DNA of 64,000 nt from Solen grandis (taxonomy: Eukaryota; Mollusca; Bivalvia; Adapedonta; Solenidae). Made by a program: the position numbers and the translations under genes. The notes beneath the pieces were generated by a model that searched no databases, was not told the DNA's origin, and saw nothing but the letters and a program-made list of their open reading frames with translations. The stretch spans positions 66,652,656-66,716,655 of the forward strand of contig CM037781.1 of assembly GCA_021229015.1 (NCBI GenBank), in the 5' to 3' direction. Of the stretch, positions 1-12,600 are shown piece by piece; positions within the stretch are counted from its first letter, which is position 1, and the number at the start of each line of letters is the position of its first letter.

Positions 1-214
1 TTATGTTCTAATTTACTTAGGATATAACCTACATTATGATTGGACGACATGCGCGTCATGAGACATTCTTTGTGTGTAGTAATTTGAATTTGTGTGTCTA
101 TTTCAATATAGTGTTATTGCGCCTTGTCAAAACTGGAAGCACAATTTGGATTTAGATATCAGGTTAATCATTTTATCTGCAGTAGCTGGAGTATAGACAA
201 ATAAAAGTAAAAAA

Positions 215-3200
215 ATGAATCAGAGGATAATTTATCTGATTGTTATTTGTTTGATTATGGATACATTTAACGTTCAGGCATGTCATTGTCCCGATATTCC
301 CGGTAAGTGCACAAAAGGTAGTTTGTATGGTTGTTTTGTATATATCAATACTTTACGAACATGTATCATCATGTTCCCCTCTTCCCGGTAAGTGCACCAT
401 GGGTAATTTGTATAGTAATAAATATTTTTTGCTATAAATTATGTACTATTCTGTTGTTTGATCGAAACAAATCATCAGATGATATCGCAAAAAAACAACA
501 AAAAACATTTTGTATCAACTAAGAATATGTATTCAAATGAAATACATAAAGAAGATCTACATGTGTATGCAAAGCATTCATCGTAAACTAGTATATCTTA
601 AATTGTTGAAAACACTTTAAAAAGCCTTTGAATGACGATTTCTATCATTAGAGGTAAGCATGATTACATTTTTGGTAATCATACACCAGTAGTTCTACTC
701 TCCCTAGTTAATTTTGGTAAAGTCTTTGTTACATTACAAATAAATTCGGCATGTGTAGGTCACATTACACGGGAAAACGCTATTTTCTTAAACGCAACTT
801 CGGCGAAGTCATACACAGGTAGTTTATAAAATCTAACTACACTGTCCATTGCATATTATGTATAACAGTAGTATAGGGTGGCAATATGGTACCGACGGTA
901 CCATAAAATTTTGTACTTATGGTACCGTGGTACCATAATTTTTTTTTTTTTTGGTACTTATGGTACCAAATCTATAGTACCGAATGGTACTCTATATGAA
1001 AACAGAATCTATAGTACCGAATGGTACTATATATGAAAACAGATGTAATAAAATGTCTTAAAGGAGGACCACATCTTAACATTGACAATTGTAAAATGTC
1101 CTTTCGAGACATTTGGGTTGGCCCTGAAAAGGGCCGTTTTGTTTCTTCTTTAGATTTCGGTGACATTGTCCACATCGTGCTTGGTTTCGGTGACATCGTG
1201 TTCATCGTCACTGATTACGATGACATCGTTTTCATATTGTAACATCTGCTGTTGTTCTATGAGCATATGATCTTCATCTTCATCTTGTTGCTGTTGTCTC
1301 AACATCTCCTGATGTTCCATGAGCATATAGGCATCATGTTCATCGTGTTGCATCATCTGTTGTCTCAATATCATCTGATGTACCATGTTTGACAAAACCA
1401 GATGGTATTCTGCAATATGGTCTTGCTGTTGTCTCCACTCATTGCGTTGTCGTTCGATCAACCCCATCAATTCGTGGACAAATTCACTCAGTTGCTGAAT
1501 TTGTTCCATGGTTGTGCAGCGAGAATATGACCGAATGCTTGATGCGGTGCGCTTTTATAGCCTTGAGGCGGATTGACCTACTTTCTTGTGTTGGCGCACA
1601 CCAATCAGAGAACGTTATTTTTTCATCCAATAAATCAAAATTTAAAATTAAAAACATTTCAAGCCGAATTTGTAGTAGTGATGACTTTTTTTTTTGTAAC
1701 ATTTTTATTTTTTATAAACTTTTATAAACTTTTTATAAAACATTGGATCATATTTTTAATGAAAGAAAATTTGAATGGAATTTGAAAATAATGGTGACAA
1801 TTGAGGTATATTCTCTTTCGAGACATCTGGGTTGGCCCTGATAAGGGCCGTTGTTTTTGTTTTTTTCACAGAGTAGTGGTTACTCATGATTGTCTGTGAG
1901 TTTCTTCAGCAGGTATTCAACATGTTCTATGGTGATGAAATGTGCTTCAATGATATTTAAGATATCATCGTAGTATAGTTCATGAAAGTAACATGCACTC
2001 AATTTGTCTATGATACTCCTGAGTGTTGTTGTTATTTTAAGCGTACGTTGGTATCGGGCTTGTAGTTTAAGCGAACGTTGGTGTCGGGCTTCTATTTTGT
2101 CCATGTCAGATATGCAGTCGTTAGTTATATGTGACTTATCCATAGCACAGTCTGAAAACGAATGGCATGAGTTCATTTCGTTTGATACTTTTATTTACTT
2201 GGTTTGACAATTGTAAAAATATGTCCTTTCGAGACATCTGGGTTGGCCCTGAAAAGGGCCGTTTTTTTTTTTTCTCTACTTCTTACTCTTTTTGCAATTT
2301 TGTATGTCTTTACAATGGGCTCCAAGTCCATTCTTAGAATGGGATCCACCATCATGCGGACGTTTGTTGGATGCTTCCACATTTTCCGGAGTGAAAGTGA
2401 TAGGCACCACCAGCTTGTCTGTTTTCATTTTGATACGGCATTCCACTTCTACCATTCTCTTTTGCAATTTGATGAGGTTGTTGTTCACCTCTTTGAGTTC
2501 CCTCAGAATAGATTGTCCAACATTATTTACTGGCTGCGCTGCCGGTTGCTGTTGCACTGGTTGTTGTTGCTGTACTGGTTGCTGCTGGTGTGGTGGAGGC
2601 TGAGGTTGATACGTTGGTTGGTAGCTGGGTTGGTACACCGGAGTCGGAGTGTACGACACTGATGCCTGGTTAGCAGCTGTCGTCAGCTCATACAAATCAG
2701 CAGCCTGTATGGCGTTGTTAACGAGATCAGAAGTTACGTAGCTTTCCATGGTTGGGTAGTAGGATTATGATACGATGCAGTGTGCTTTTATAGTCTTGAG
2801 GCGGATTGACCTACTTTCTACTGTTAGCGTACACCAATCAGAGAACGTAATTTCCATCCAATGAATCAAGTTCGACCTTGACCTGAGTTAGATAGCATTG
2901 TCTTCGGCCTTGACATTTGGGGATGGATTGACCTACTGACCTACTTTTTTTCATAACTATATAAGTGTTTTTTTTTAAAAGAAGAAGAATGAAATCACAA
3001 TGTCCGAACAAAAACTCTGGTTCGAAAAGTGTGGTGTGTGTTTAGAGGAGAGGGAGGAGGATATATATCACATAAACCAGTGTCAATGTCAGGACATTGT
3101 ATGCGTCAGATGCTTCGCACGGCTTCAGAAGTGCCCGTTTTGTAGGGCACCCTATCAAGTGTATGCCTGGCCTGCCTGTGTTTTCGCTAAACATGGGCCT

Positions 3201-6200
3201 ACAGTGCGCTCAGCGTATTATGGCATATGGTTTGACCCTGATTATTCAGAGTTAGTAGGATGACTCCGAGTAATTCAGGATCACAAAAACCCAAAAACGG
3301 CCCTTTTCAGGGCCATCAATTATATTCGAGAGGGAATATATCACAATTGTTAATGTGTAAGATAAACAACAAGAAATCAAATCAGTTTTAGCCTTTTATT
3401 GAACTCTATGAACATTGCAAACAAAATATGAACAAACAATATGAACAAACAATATGAACAATGCAAACACTATGAACAACAAGTACACTACATTTTAATG
3501 AAAGTAGAATGGGTCCAAACTATTCGTCAGTAATTCAAAACACGCACGACCATCTCCAAACTTTGGTGGATGTTTAGCTGTGCATGTTTGTTGGTGCTGA
3601 TTACACACTTGTCTTCTTGCACGTTTGTACAGTTCTGAATAGTTCTGGTAAAACCAACATCCCACATTGGAATCGTTCAAATTGAAGTGAGGTTGATCCT
3701 CTGTCCGGAATTTAGCTCTAAACACCTGTGTTAAATCACATCCTCGAACAAGAAAATGCAAAGCAAACAAACAATATGCTCCACACACAAACGTGTTGTA
3801 TCCTTGAAGTCTCATGAGATTCCATGTATAGGGTCCATGTCTTTCCAAGAAACGTTGAATGTCACAATGGAGTGGTTTTTGTCCATACGAATCAAAGTAG
3901 TAAGTCGATTTATCGTTGAAAAACACAACCACCCAATGTTCACCAGGTTGAGTCGAATTGTGGGTATTCACTATGTAAGCTTTTACAGTCTCTGGTCTAC
4001 GTTGTGGTAGTTGATCTTTAGCACATACCACGGCATTCAAGGGAGCTAGAATTGGTGAATGATCCAAAATATACTGCAACTCAATCGTTTCCATTTTCCC
4101 AATCTTGTTTAATGCGTCCTGCCCATTCGCACTCAAAAGCTTCCAATGGCGTGATCTTGTTCGTATCTACACTAGCCTTTATGTTTGCCCACATCTGATA
4201 AGCATCAGCTTTCTCAGCGCGTGTGAGATCCATGTTTTGTAGTTCAGCGTACCATCTTTCCATCACTTGATACATGTCCAGTTTTTTTAATGCACTGTTC
4301 AGAAACATCTCGACCCACTCACTTTTGCTGCTAAACAAACATATGGGATGTTGGGTCTGACTGGGATGATCAACAATGCAACCATAACAGTTTTCTTTCA
4401 CGATATCAAAGAGGTGTGTCTGCAGTTCATGCACCACATGCTGGTTCAAACTCTTTACCATATCGTTTCGCCTATTCAAGTTGTAGATTTCTTCGTACAG
4501 TTGTTTGGCCAGCTGTTGTCCTGATTTGCTCATGGTTAATAGTCTGTGATGACTTCTCTGAACCCGTTAATCTCTATCTGACTGTCGTATTCGGCATACA
4601 CAATCACATTGATGGGGTCACCAAGACCTGCACGAAACTGAACCTCGATTCGCAAGTTTCCCGTTTTTATAGGATGCAGCTGTCCCTCTTCTGATCCTTG
4701 ATCTGGCGTTAAGTCAATGCCCCACAGTGTGTACCCCTGCATGTAATCGTTCATTGTCAGACCCATGGAGCGGTTTAAACCGAGTGATCCCGTGGCTTGA
4801 TGCAGGGACATGTATGATCTCAAAATTTCTCCTGTGGGAAAGTTAGGCTGGAACGGCAAGTTGTGTGTCGTCTTTCCGTCTACACTGACTTCTAACTTAG
4901 ACAAGTTGAAATGTTTAAAATCAAATGGGTTGGTTGCCAGATCACCGTTCATGTCTGTATTCTTTACCAGACCCAGAATGATACGTTTGGGTAACTGTCC
5001 TTGAAATAAATGATCTTCGATCTTTGATCGCTGGCCTGCAGGAATGGTGAAAGTTTTTACCTCAGCTCGGCGAATTGGGATCTTCATGCCATGTTGAGCG
5101 ATGGTCTGGTTTAAGTTGTTGGCCACTACGGGTAACAGGTCAACAGTCCGAACATTGAATCCAGCTTGAATTAACTGGATTTTTGCCTCTTCTCCAAACA
5201 GGCAAAAACTGACTGGGGTTCTGTTGAGTCGCAGCCGTATCTCTACACCATTGGGAAGGTACTTGTCTTGCAAACACAGGTCTAAATGCAGACGTCCGCA
5301 CATTTCCAGAACACGACTCTGGTGGATACGTGTTCTTCTTTTAGTAAATCCTTCATTACCTCCCGCAACTGTATGCGCTTGCATATGACCCGCCGTGTCA
5401 GGACTCCACATTTCTGTAGCGTAGAGCTGTGTTGATTTACTGTCCGTAGAATAAGACAGCAAATTCTCAATGTAGGCCCGGTACGCATACGTGTCAGCAT
5501 TATTGGTGATCAGTTTGTTGTTCAGGTACACATCAATACTGCTAAACAAGCTGTGGAAGAAATTATTTACTGTGGATGTTTCTCCATCGGCAGCCAGATT
5601 AGTGCCATCAGGTTGGACTACTTTGACTTTCAGGTACAAGTAGCTCTGGTTGATATCAGTCCACTTTTCTGATTGAGCAGGAATTACAAATTCAATGGGA
5701 GATGAATTGCTCAGTGCTGACACAGGATAATGTTCTGTCCACTGTGCGTCTTGCATTGCTGTCATGGTAGGTGGGACATGTGACACATCAAGTTCAGTTT
5801 TGCTACACTCACAAGAACCGTGTTGCATCATGTTGTTCAATCAAAAATAGCTGACGGTCGCGATGAGATTTTTCTTTTTTTGTTGCGTCTCCTTGCCGCG
5901 CTGAAAGCAGAATGATGTCGACGTTTGAAATCTCGAAGCTTTATACCTCTCAGAGTTTTCAGACCCACATCTTTCAACAATGTTTTACCCCGTTTCTTGA
6001 TCACTGTCTTTACATTTTGGCCAGACAGAATATCTTTTACGGCTCCTATACCTTGTTTAAAGCCCTCTCTTTTCAGAGTCTTTAGTCCTGAGGTCACGAT
6101 GGGTTTCATCATGGGTAAGATGTTGCTGGCCATTTTCTTGAACATGGAACCCAAACCATATCCGACTTGTCGAGGTTGACCACGGTAAACTGGAATCATC

Positions 6201-9200
6201 GTGTCTTTCTTTTAAAATGAAGCTTCACCATCGACTTCCCGTGAGTGAAATGAACTGATTCCCCTGTGTCCCCGGGTTATATTGATACTGATCTCGTTGA
6301 AATATGATCTGCTGACAGGTATGTAGTATAGATTTAGAAATTCAAAGTGCATGTGTGGATTAGCTCCTGCTTTTGTTTTTGCGTCAAATGGCACAACGCG
6401 TAAAATGGGTGCTTCGACATCCCCTATCAAAGTGTGTTCTGCCAGATCGGAATATACAAACAAGTGGTTCATCTTCGTGAAGAGGTCCACACCGTACTTG
6501 AATCTGCTGTTGTCTCTGTCCGGAAACACCACAGTACTTCCCTCTCCCCAAGTTTCGTAAGGAGAGATGGATGAAGTTCCAAGCCGATCTTTGATCCACT
6601 ATTACCGGTAAACTTGACACGTTTTGACAAGCCGGAAAAATCAAGTCCAAATGTGAGGTTTCTTTGAGTTAAAATTGTTTTAGTGGCTTGTTTAATAGCC
6701 TTGTCCATTTCGTCAGTGAGATGTTGTGGTGACGCATAGATGCCTGCAGGAATGCAAAATGGTAATGCCCATTTTTTGCCTTCTAATTCACACCCGTTTT
6801 TCACTTGTGAAAAGGCTGCCGCCAGTTCTGGATCTTTAGTCACGATGTAGAATTTTCCTTCCTCATCTTCAATGTTTTTGACTTGTGTGGGAACGATCAT
6901 TTCCACGAGAGCCACTTCCCAATTTTGTTTGTCGACATCAATGGTTTTTGTCAGCTTGGTTCTAAAACAGCATTGTGTGTTGTTTGGGTACAATGCCATC
7001 GAACTATCACTGATGAGAGTGATGTAGAAAGAATTCATGATTTCTTAAATTTTAAACTTGGGTTTGGAAGAATGTATCCGATAGAAGTACTCATCAGCAG
7101 CAACCAAAGTTCACGATCTGGACTGTTGAGACACAGGTTCACTAATGACACGATGACGATGATAAAGATGATCACAATCTGTGTCAAGAAAGTGATTCTG
7201 TTGTTTGGTACCTCACTTTTTCCTGTCTGTATACTGTTGTCTACCTGAACACTGCTGGTATCGGACTGAGACATGCTGTTCACGACGTTTATACTTTATA
7301 CTAAATGCGATTTTGGAATCCAACTGTTAAACTTTTTAGGATATCCAAGCCACTTGACTTTCACTTCTTGAAAAGTTTTACCGCCTACACGCCTTGTACG
7401 CCGATCAAGAACTGATTCCACTTCGTATAGCTCATCATCTTTTATATGTTGAATTTCATCCCTGTAGAAGGATCCGGCGATAGTTTCTCCAGCCAAATCT
7501 TCCAGTTTTACGGTCACTGGATGTGTTCTGTTGATGCGAACCACTTTGAACAATTCCACTGTCCAGTTGGGTAGATAGCCTTTGGCAAATGTTTGCTTGG
7601 TTTTATTGATGCGCACTATATCACCCACTTTCAAATCAGTTGATTTCTTATTTTTCTTTTGATGGTTGCCATATAATGTCTTGGTGACTTCATGCTCATT
7701 TTCTCTAGACACAGATGCAGGGGTACGTCCGATGCTTCGATGAAAACGATGATTGTAGCCATGTACCAATAGTTGCAGTACATCCACATAATGACGGGTC
7801 TTGTGATGAGTAAAATATTTCCACATTCTTGATTTAAGCGTACGTTGAAAACGTTCAACAATACTCGCTTTAGTTTCTGGGTTTTCAGACGTGAAGAAAT
7901 GAATGTCATGCTTGTCTAGAAACTTCTGAAAGTCTTTGTTCAAAAATTCTCGGCCTTTGTCTGTTTGCAAAGAGAGTGGTTTTCGGCCTTCTTTTAGAAT
8001 AGACTGAAAGGCTTGGATGAGCGTCTTTCCAGTTTTGTCAATGATGGGTATTACCCAAGCATATTTTGAAAACACATCAATGACACACAGTAAGTAGCGA
8101 TATGGTGAATTCTCTTTGTACATACGTTGCATATCTGCGAGATCAGCTTGCCATTGATGATCGATACCTCCTACCACAGTCTGTCGACGTCGAAATTTTC
8201 GTCGTATTGTTTTATGCAACGTGTAGGTTCTTTGACTTCTCAACCAGTCTCGTACATCCTCTAAAGTGATAGATTTCAACTGTTTTTTCGCTGCCTTGTA
8301 GAGTCCCTGAATTCCTCCAAAACTCGTAGTATTATCAGTATCATAGTACAGGTGACGAAGTAACGTGTCCTTCTTTAGTAGGCGTCCCATGACGAATGGG
8401 CTAATATCTCCTCGGGTTCTTCCTTTTTAATAGGTTTTCGTTTCTTTGATGTAGGTGGGTAGGCAAAACTATCATAAAAATCTTCCTCCTCCTCTTCTTC
8501 TTCATCATCATCTGGTGTTTGTATGAAATTCCATCGACGTTTATTGCCCACGACTTCTTGTGGGATGTTGACCTCTCTCAGTCCCTAGAAAATTGTTCCC
8601 ATCCTCGTGGATTTGACCCTTTCCGCTGTCGAAGTACATCATTGACCAGATCAATAATATTTGAACCTTCAACGGGTTTTCCATCATATTCTAACAGGCC
8701 ATGTTCATCCCAACTTAAGTGAGGATGGTCTTTCAGTATGTTTAACAAAAGAGTAGCCTTTCGCCGCATGGTCGTTGGAACACTGTCTAGAATTTGATCT
8801 TTCAAGGTCATCGGTTTTTCCTCTTTCTTTTCAGTCACTGTACTTGTTGTTTTCTCAGCCATGCGTGGTATGAAGGGTTTGAGTGCTTTTTTATGTGACA
8901 CTTGAAAGCGATGTAATACTTCTCCAAATTGTTGTGCTTTTTCTGACTCAGACAATTGATTGTCGTCAAGAACTTGATTCATTTCTTTCTGTAATGATGA
9001 AGTCTGACTCACTTGAGGGGATGGGGGTAACCGAGGTCGTTGTTCTTTCTTCCATCGATTCATCTCTTCCAACAACCGAACTGGAACATAGGCCATCTTC
9101 TTCATATTTTCCGAATGATTTCACCAGCAAGAGGTATAATTGATTTGGCTAAGAGTGGTGCAAGTGCCAACAGGGGTAGAAAACCACCTTTCTGATTGAG

Positions 9201-9617
9201 AATGATTTTCTTTTTTCGAACTGATACTTTCTTGGTCGCTAACTGTCGGAGCTGTTGTCTCTTAGAATGCAATCGACGCTTCTGGGCCTCTGACAGTGGT
9301 ACATTGCCTTTTAAAATGTTGTGACAACATTCAGCAATACAATCCACCAATTCTTTTGGTGCTTCTTGAATAATCTTTTTTCGAAATTTGGGCGAGGCTT
9401 CTGTCAAAGCAAGCAACATTTTGCCATGTTTGCGAACGAGTGGTTGTTTGCGCTTCATGATGACAAATGATGATGAAATGTTTGGTCTCTTTTATTTATA
9501 CCACTGTTGAAGGGCTTGTAAAGCGATATTGCCAGCACTACTCAGCGGTCCTGAATTTCTCATCGCAGTAACGGCAGTAGGTAAAGGGGAATGGAGGCTT
9601 GGGATTGGTGAAAATCT

Positions 9618-9652
<35 letters not shown>

Positions 9653-12600
9653 GCCCACTTGAAGAATTGGAAAGGTCAAACAATTGTCGTCGAACTGTAG
9701 GGTTTGGAGAAACCGTCATTGATCCTTGTGGTGTAGCCAACCCAGACCTCATCGAACTTCTATTAGAACGGGGAGTAGATGAGGTCAGTGGAGAGAATGG
9801 GGCCACAAGTGGTGATGCTTTGGATGTTGTCCCTGATGTAACATCACGTCGAATCAGTATGGGGGACACTTTTGGTGTTCCAGTTGATACAGAGCGTTTT
9901 CTTCTTACAGTGACAAATCGATCATGAGGCAATGTCTGCTTCTTCCTTGTTTGTTTCCTTACTGGTGACTTGCGTTTGGTTGGCTGTTGTCGTGACCGTT
10001 TCCTGGCTGGTGACTTTCGTTTGGGTGGTTGTTTTCTTGCTACTGGACCAAATTTTCTCACAGCTTTGGTCCCGTTCCATCGAAGCAGTGTACGAATGAT
10101 GGTGCCCCCAAGGAAACCTCCACCACCAGGTTTTAAAATAAGTTGTCGTTTTGTGGTCAGATCCACATGTTGATCAGCTAACTGTCTTAAAATGTCTTTG
10201 TTGCGTTCCATAAAATTCATCGTCTGTTTTGGCACGGTTACTTTTTTCTCTAAGATGAGTCGTGCAGCTAAGGTGAACCATTTCACCATCTCTGTTAATC
10301 CTGATTCTACCAGCTCTTGTCGTTTCGTTGGGTTCTTTTCCCGACTCAACGATTCTAGAGCTTTGATCACTGTATGTGGTGTGTTTTCCATGGTAGCTGT
10401 ATCCTTAATGATGATCGGGTGTCATGTTCCTGTCATTTTATACTGTAGTGTAGACGATCGGTCCTCGATCTTCACCTGTTACCCACCGATGGAACACATC
10501 TGTTCTTAAACGATTCTGGTCGGGTGTTCTTGGATGAAAGTCAATGATAAGATATCCATGAGGTGTAGAGGTTGCATCTTAATACGCCATCACCAAATGG
10601 GGTAGTTGTATTTGGTTCGCAAGTGTTTTGATCTGACCTTTATCTCTTGTGTTTTGAAATAATACCATGTAGTGTGCATTTAAGCTGATGGTACGACTAG
10701 CCTTGGATTGTTGGAACATGTTTTGTGTGATGTAAATGACAGTGGCATTTCTATGGTGTCCCTTTCGCGTGAACCATAATTTAATTTTCTCCTCATCTTT
10801 TTCTCCTAACATATCATCAAATATGACGAGGTGTGGTAAGGTTGTATCGTCTACTATCTCTTCATCATCCTCAGGGATACCCTGAATGAATTTGATAGCT
10901 TCACTTTCTTGTAACTGTGCGTAGGCACTTTGCCATTCTTTGTAACACCAGACGATGTGTTGTGGTACCACATGAAATAAATCGGTTTTGTACTCAATAA
11001 GTTTTTTTACAAATTGAGTTTTTCCTGAACCACTTGGCCCTGAGATGAAAATGTTACTAGGATGTTGAAAAAGTAAACTACTTTCCATGATGGTCTAAGA
11101 AATAATAACAGCATTGACATGACAACATTTTATTTTATACATCATAGCAAATAAAACACTTGAACAACATCAGTCAAAAATGTAAACTATGACACACATC
11201 ATGAATCAGTCTTTCTTTATACATCATCCATTCCGGCAATATCATGGTATATCCCATAGCATTTAAAGCCATGCACACTTCGTCAAACAGTTCCTCGGAT
11301 TGTCTTAACGCCTGTTCTGATTGAATTCCAAGTACACGCACAGCCAACAACACAGCTCTACGCCATGGATTCCGAATTGGAGTTATGTTTTTTTCCTGTA
11401 GTGAGTAGACTTCTCATTCGTCTTGCAAGTACTCTGCGTAGTATCTTATTTTGTAGGTGTCCCAGAGGGATTCGTCTCCCAACTCAAACCTTTCTAAGTT
11501 GTTGAAATTGGGATCTTGAAAGAACTTTTCACTAGGATTTGGCCTCGTTTGTTTGAATATTGCGGCGCACTGTTTACCAAAAATGTTAAACACTTGTTCA
11601 CAAGTGATAGGTTCTGGAGTCAGTAAAATGGCACGTATATCCTCTGGTGTGTCGTGCCGGTGGTTTATCGCAAATCTGAGATACATACCCTCATCAAAAC
11701 GGTTCAGTTTCTCCACTGTATCAATGTTCAGGGTATCAATGTATATGTACCACACGTCAGAGATCAGGTTGCGTAGCAGATTGTAAATGGCAAAAATCCG
11801 TTGAAAGACCACACTTTTATAGCTGCTTGGAAGATCACGCCCTCGTACATCACTAAACATATCATAAACTTGGTTTAAACAAGAGGGATCCTTCATCGTC
11901 TTGTGAATTATTCTGTTTCCAACGCGCTGTGCCCAAGTAAAAAATAACTCGTTGCAAAATGCAGCAGGTTTCTTATTAGCTTCAACGAGATGTCTGTAGA
12001 TCATCTGTTGCATTTCTACTGGTAGAGTGTTCATCGTGAATCTCCGTTTGTTTCCACCATCGTTCAAGCTATGCACACGATCACAAGCCAAGTGGTTATG
12101 ACGGTTGGTAACCGTACGGCACTGTCTTATATTTGTCCACGACCACGCGTTTTGTATACACTGAGCGGAACGTCTTGGTCTGTGTCTCACTGATCACTTT
12201 GCGATTTCTATGTCTCTTGATTCGGGATTCATATTCGATGACTGTCTTGTAATGTTTGCGATCTTGTACACAGTCGACCATAGTCTTAAAATTGACTTTC
12301 TGACTAGCATTGTAATCCAAAGTGATGCCTTTTACTTTGCATTTCTGATGTCGATTTCCTTTTTCATCGATATATTCATACCCATAGTTTTTTGGCCCTA
12401 ATGCCACGAATTTGACAATGCGTCCATGTGGTACTTCATCTGTCCACTTTCCCAACTGGCTCTCTTCGATTGGAATGTTGTACTGGTCAGGGTCATAGAT
12501 GTACATACAACTGTCTGTGTCAAAATACAGTACCCGATCTCCAAGTTTTTCCAACTGGGTGTAAAGTTCAAGTCGAGCATAGGACGTAACGAAGGCAGCT

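Noticed and set aside
1120..1135. Stem-loops read as bacterial rho-independent terminators
   Set aside because: A hairpin next to a T-run looks like one on the wrong strand, but the T-run is upstream in the sense direction and this is eukaryotic DNA; orientation, loop and flank match the histone type instead.
1021..1242. Plus-strand open frame across the left terminal repeat
   Set aside because: It runs through the repeat and antisense to the 1150-1509 gene; nearly the same peptide start appears in the right repeat only because the repeats are inverted copies.
4416..4694. Plus-strand frame over the Cys/His gene and capsid end
   Set aside because: It overlaps two well-supported minus-strand genes and has no protein-like signature.
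9529..9927. Plus-strand frame with a poly-Asp run
   Set aside because: Antisense shadow of the poly-Ser tract of the 9492-10391 gene, produced by the GAT trinucleotide repeat.
12098..12190. N-terminal 52 codons of the long F-box-like frame
   Set aside because: They lie within the 3' end of the polymerase gene in another frame and are basic and atypical; the ATG at 12034 is the better start.
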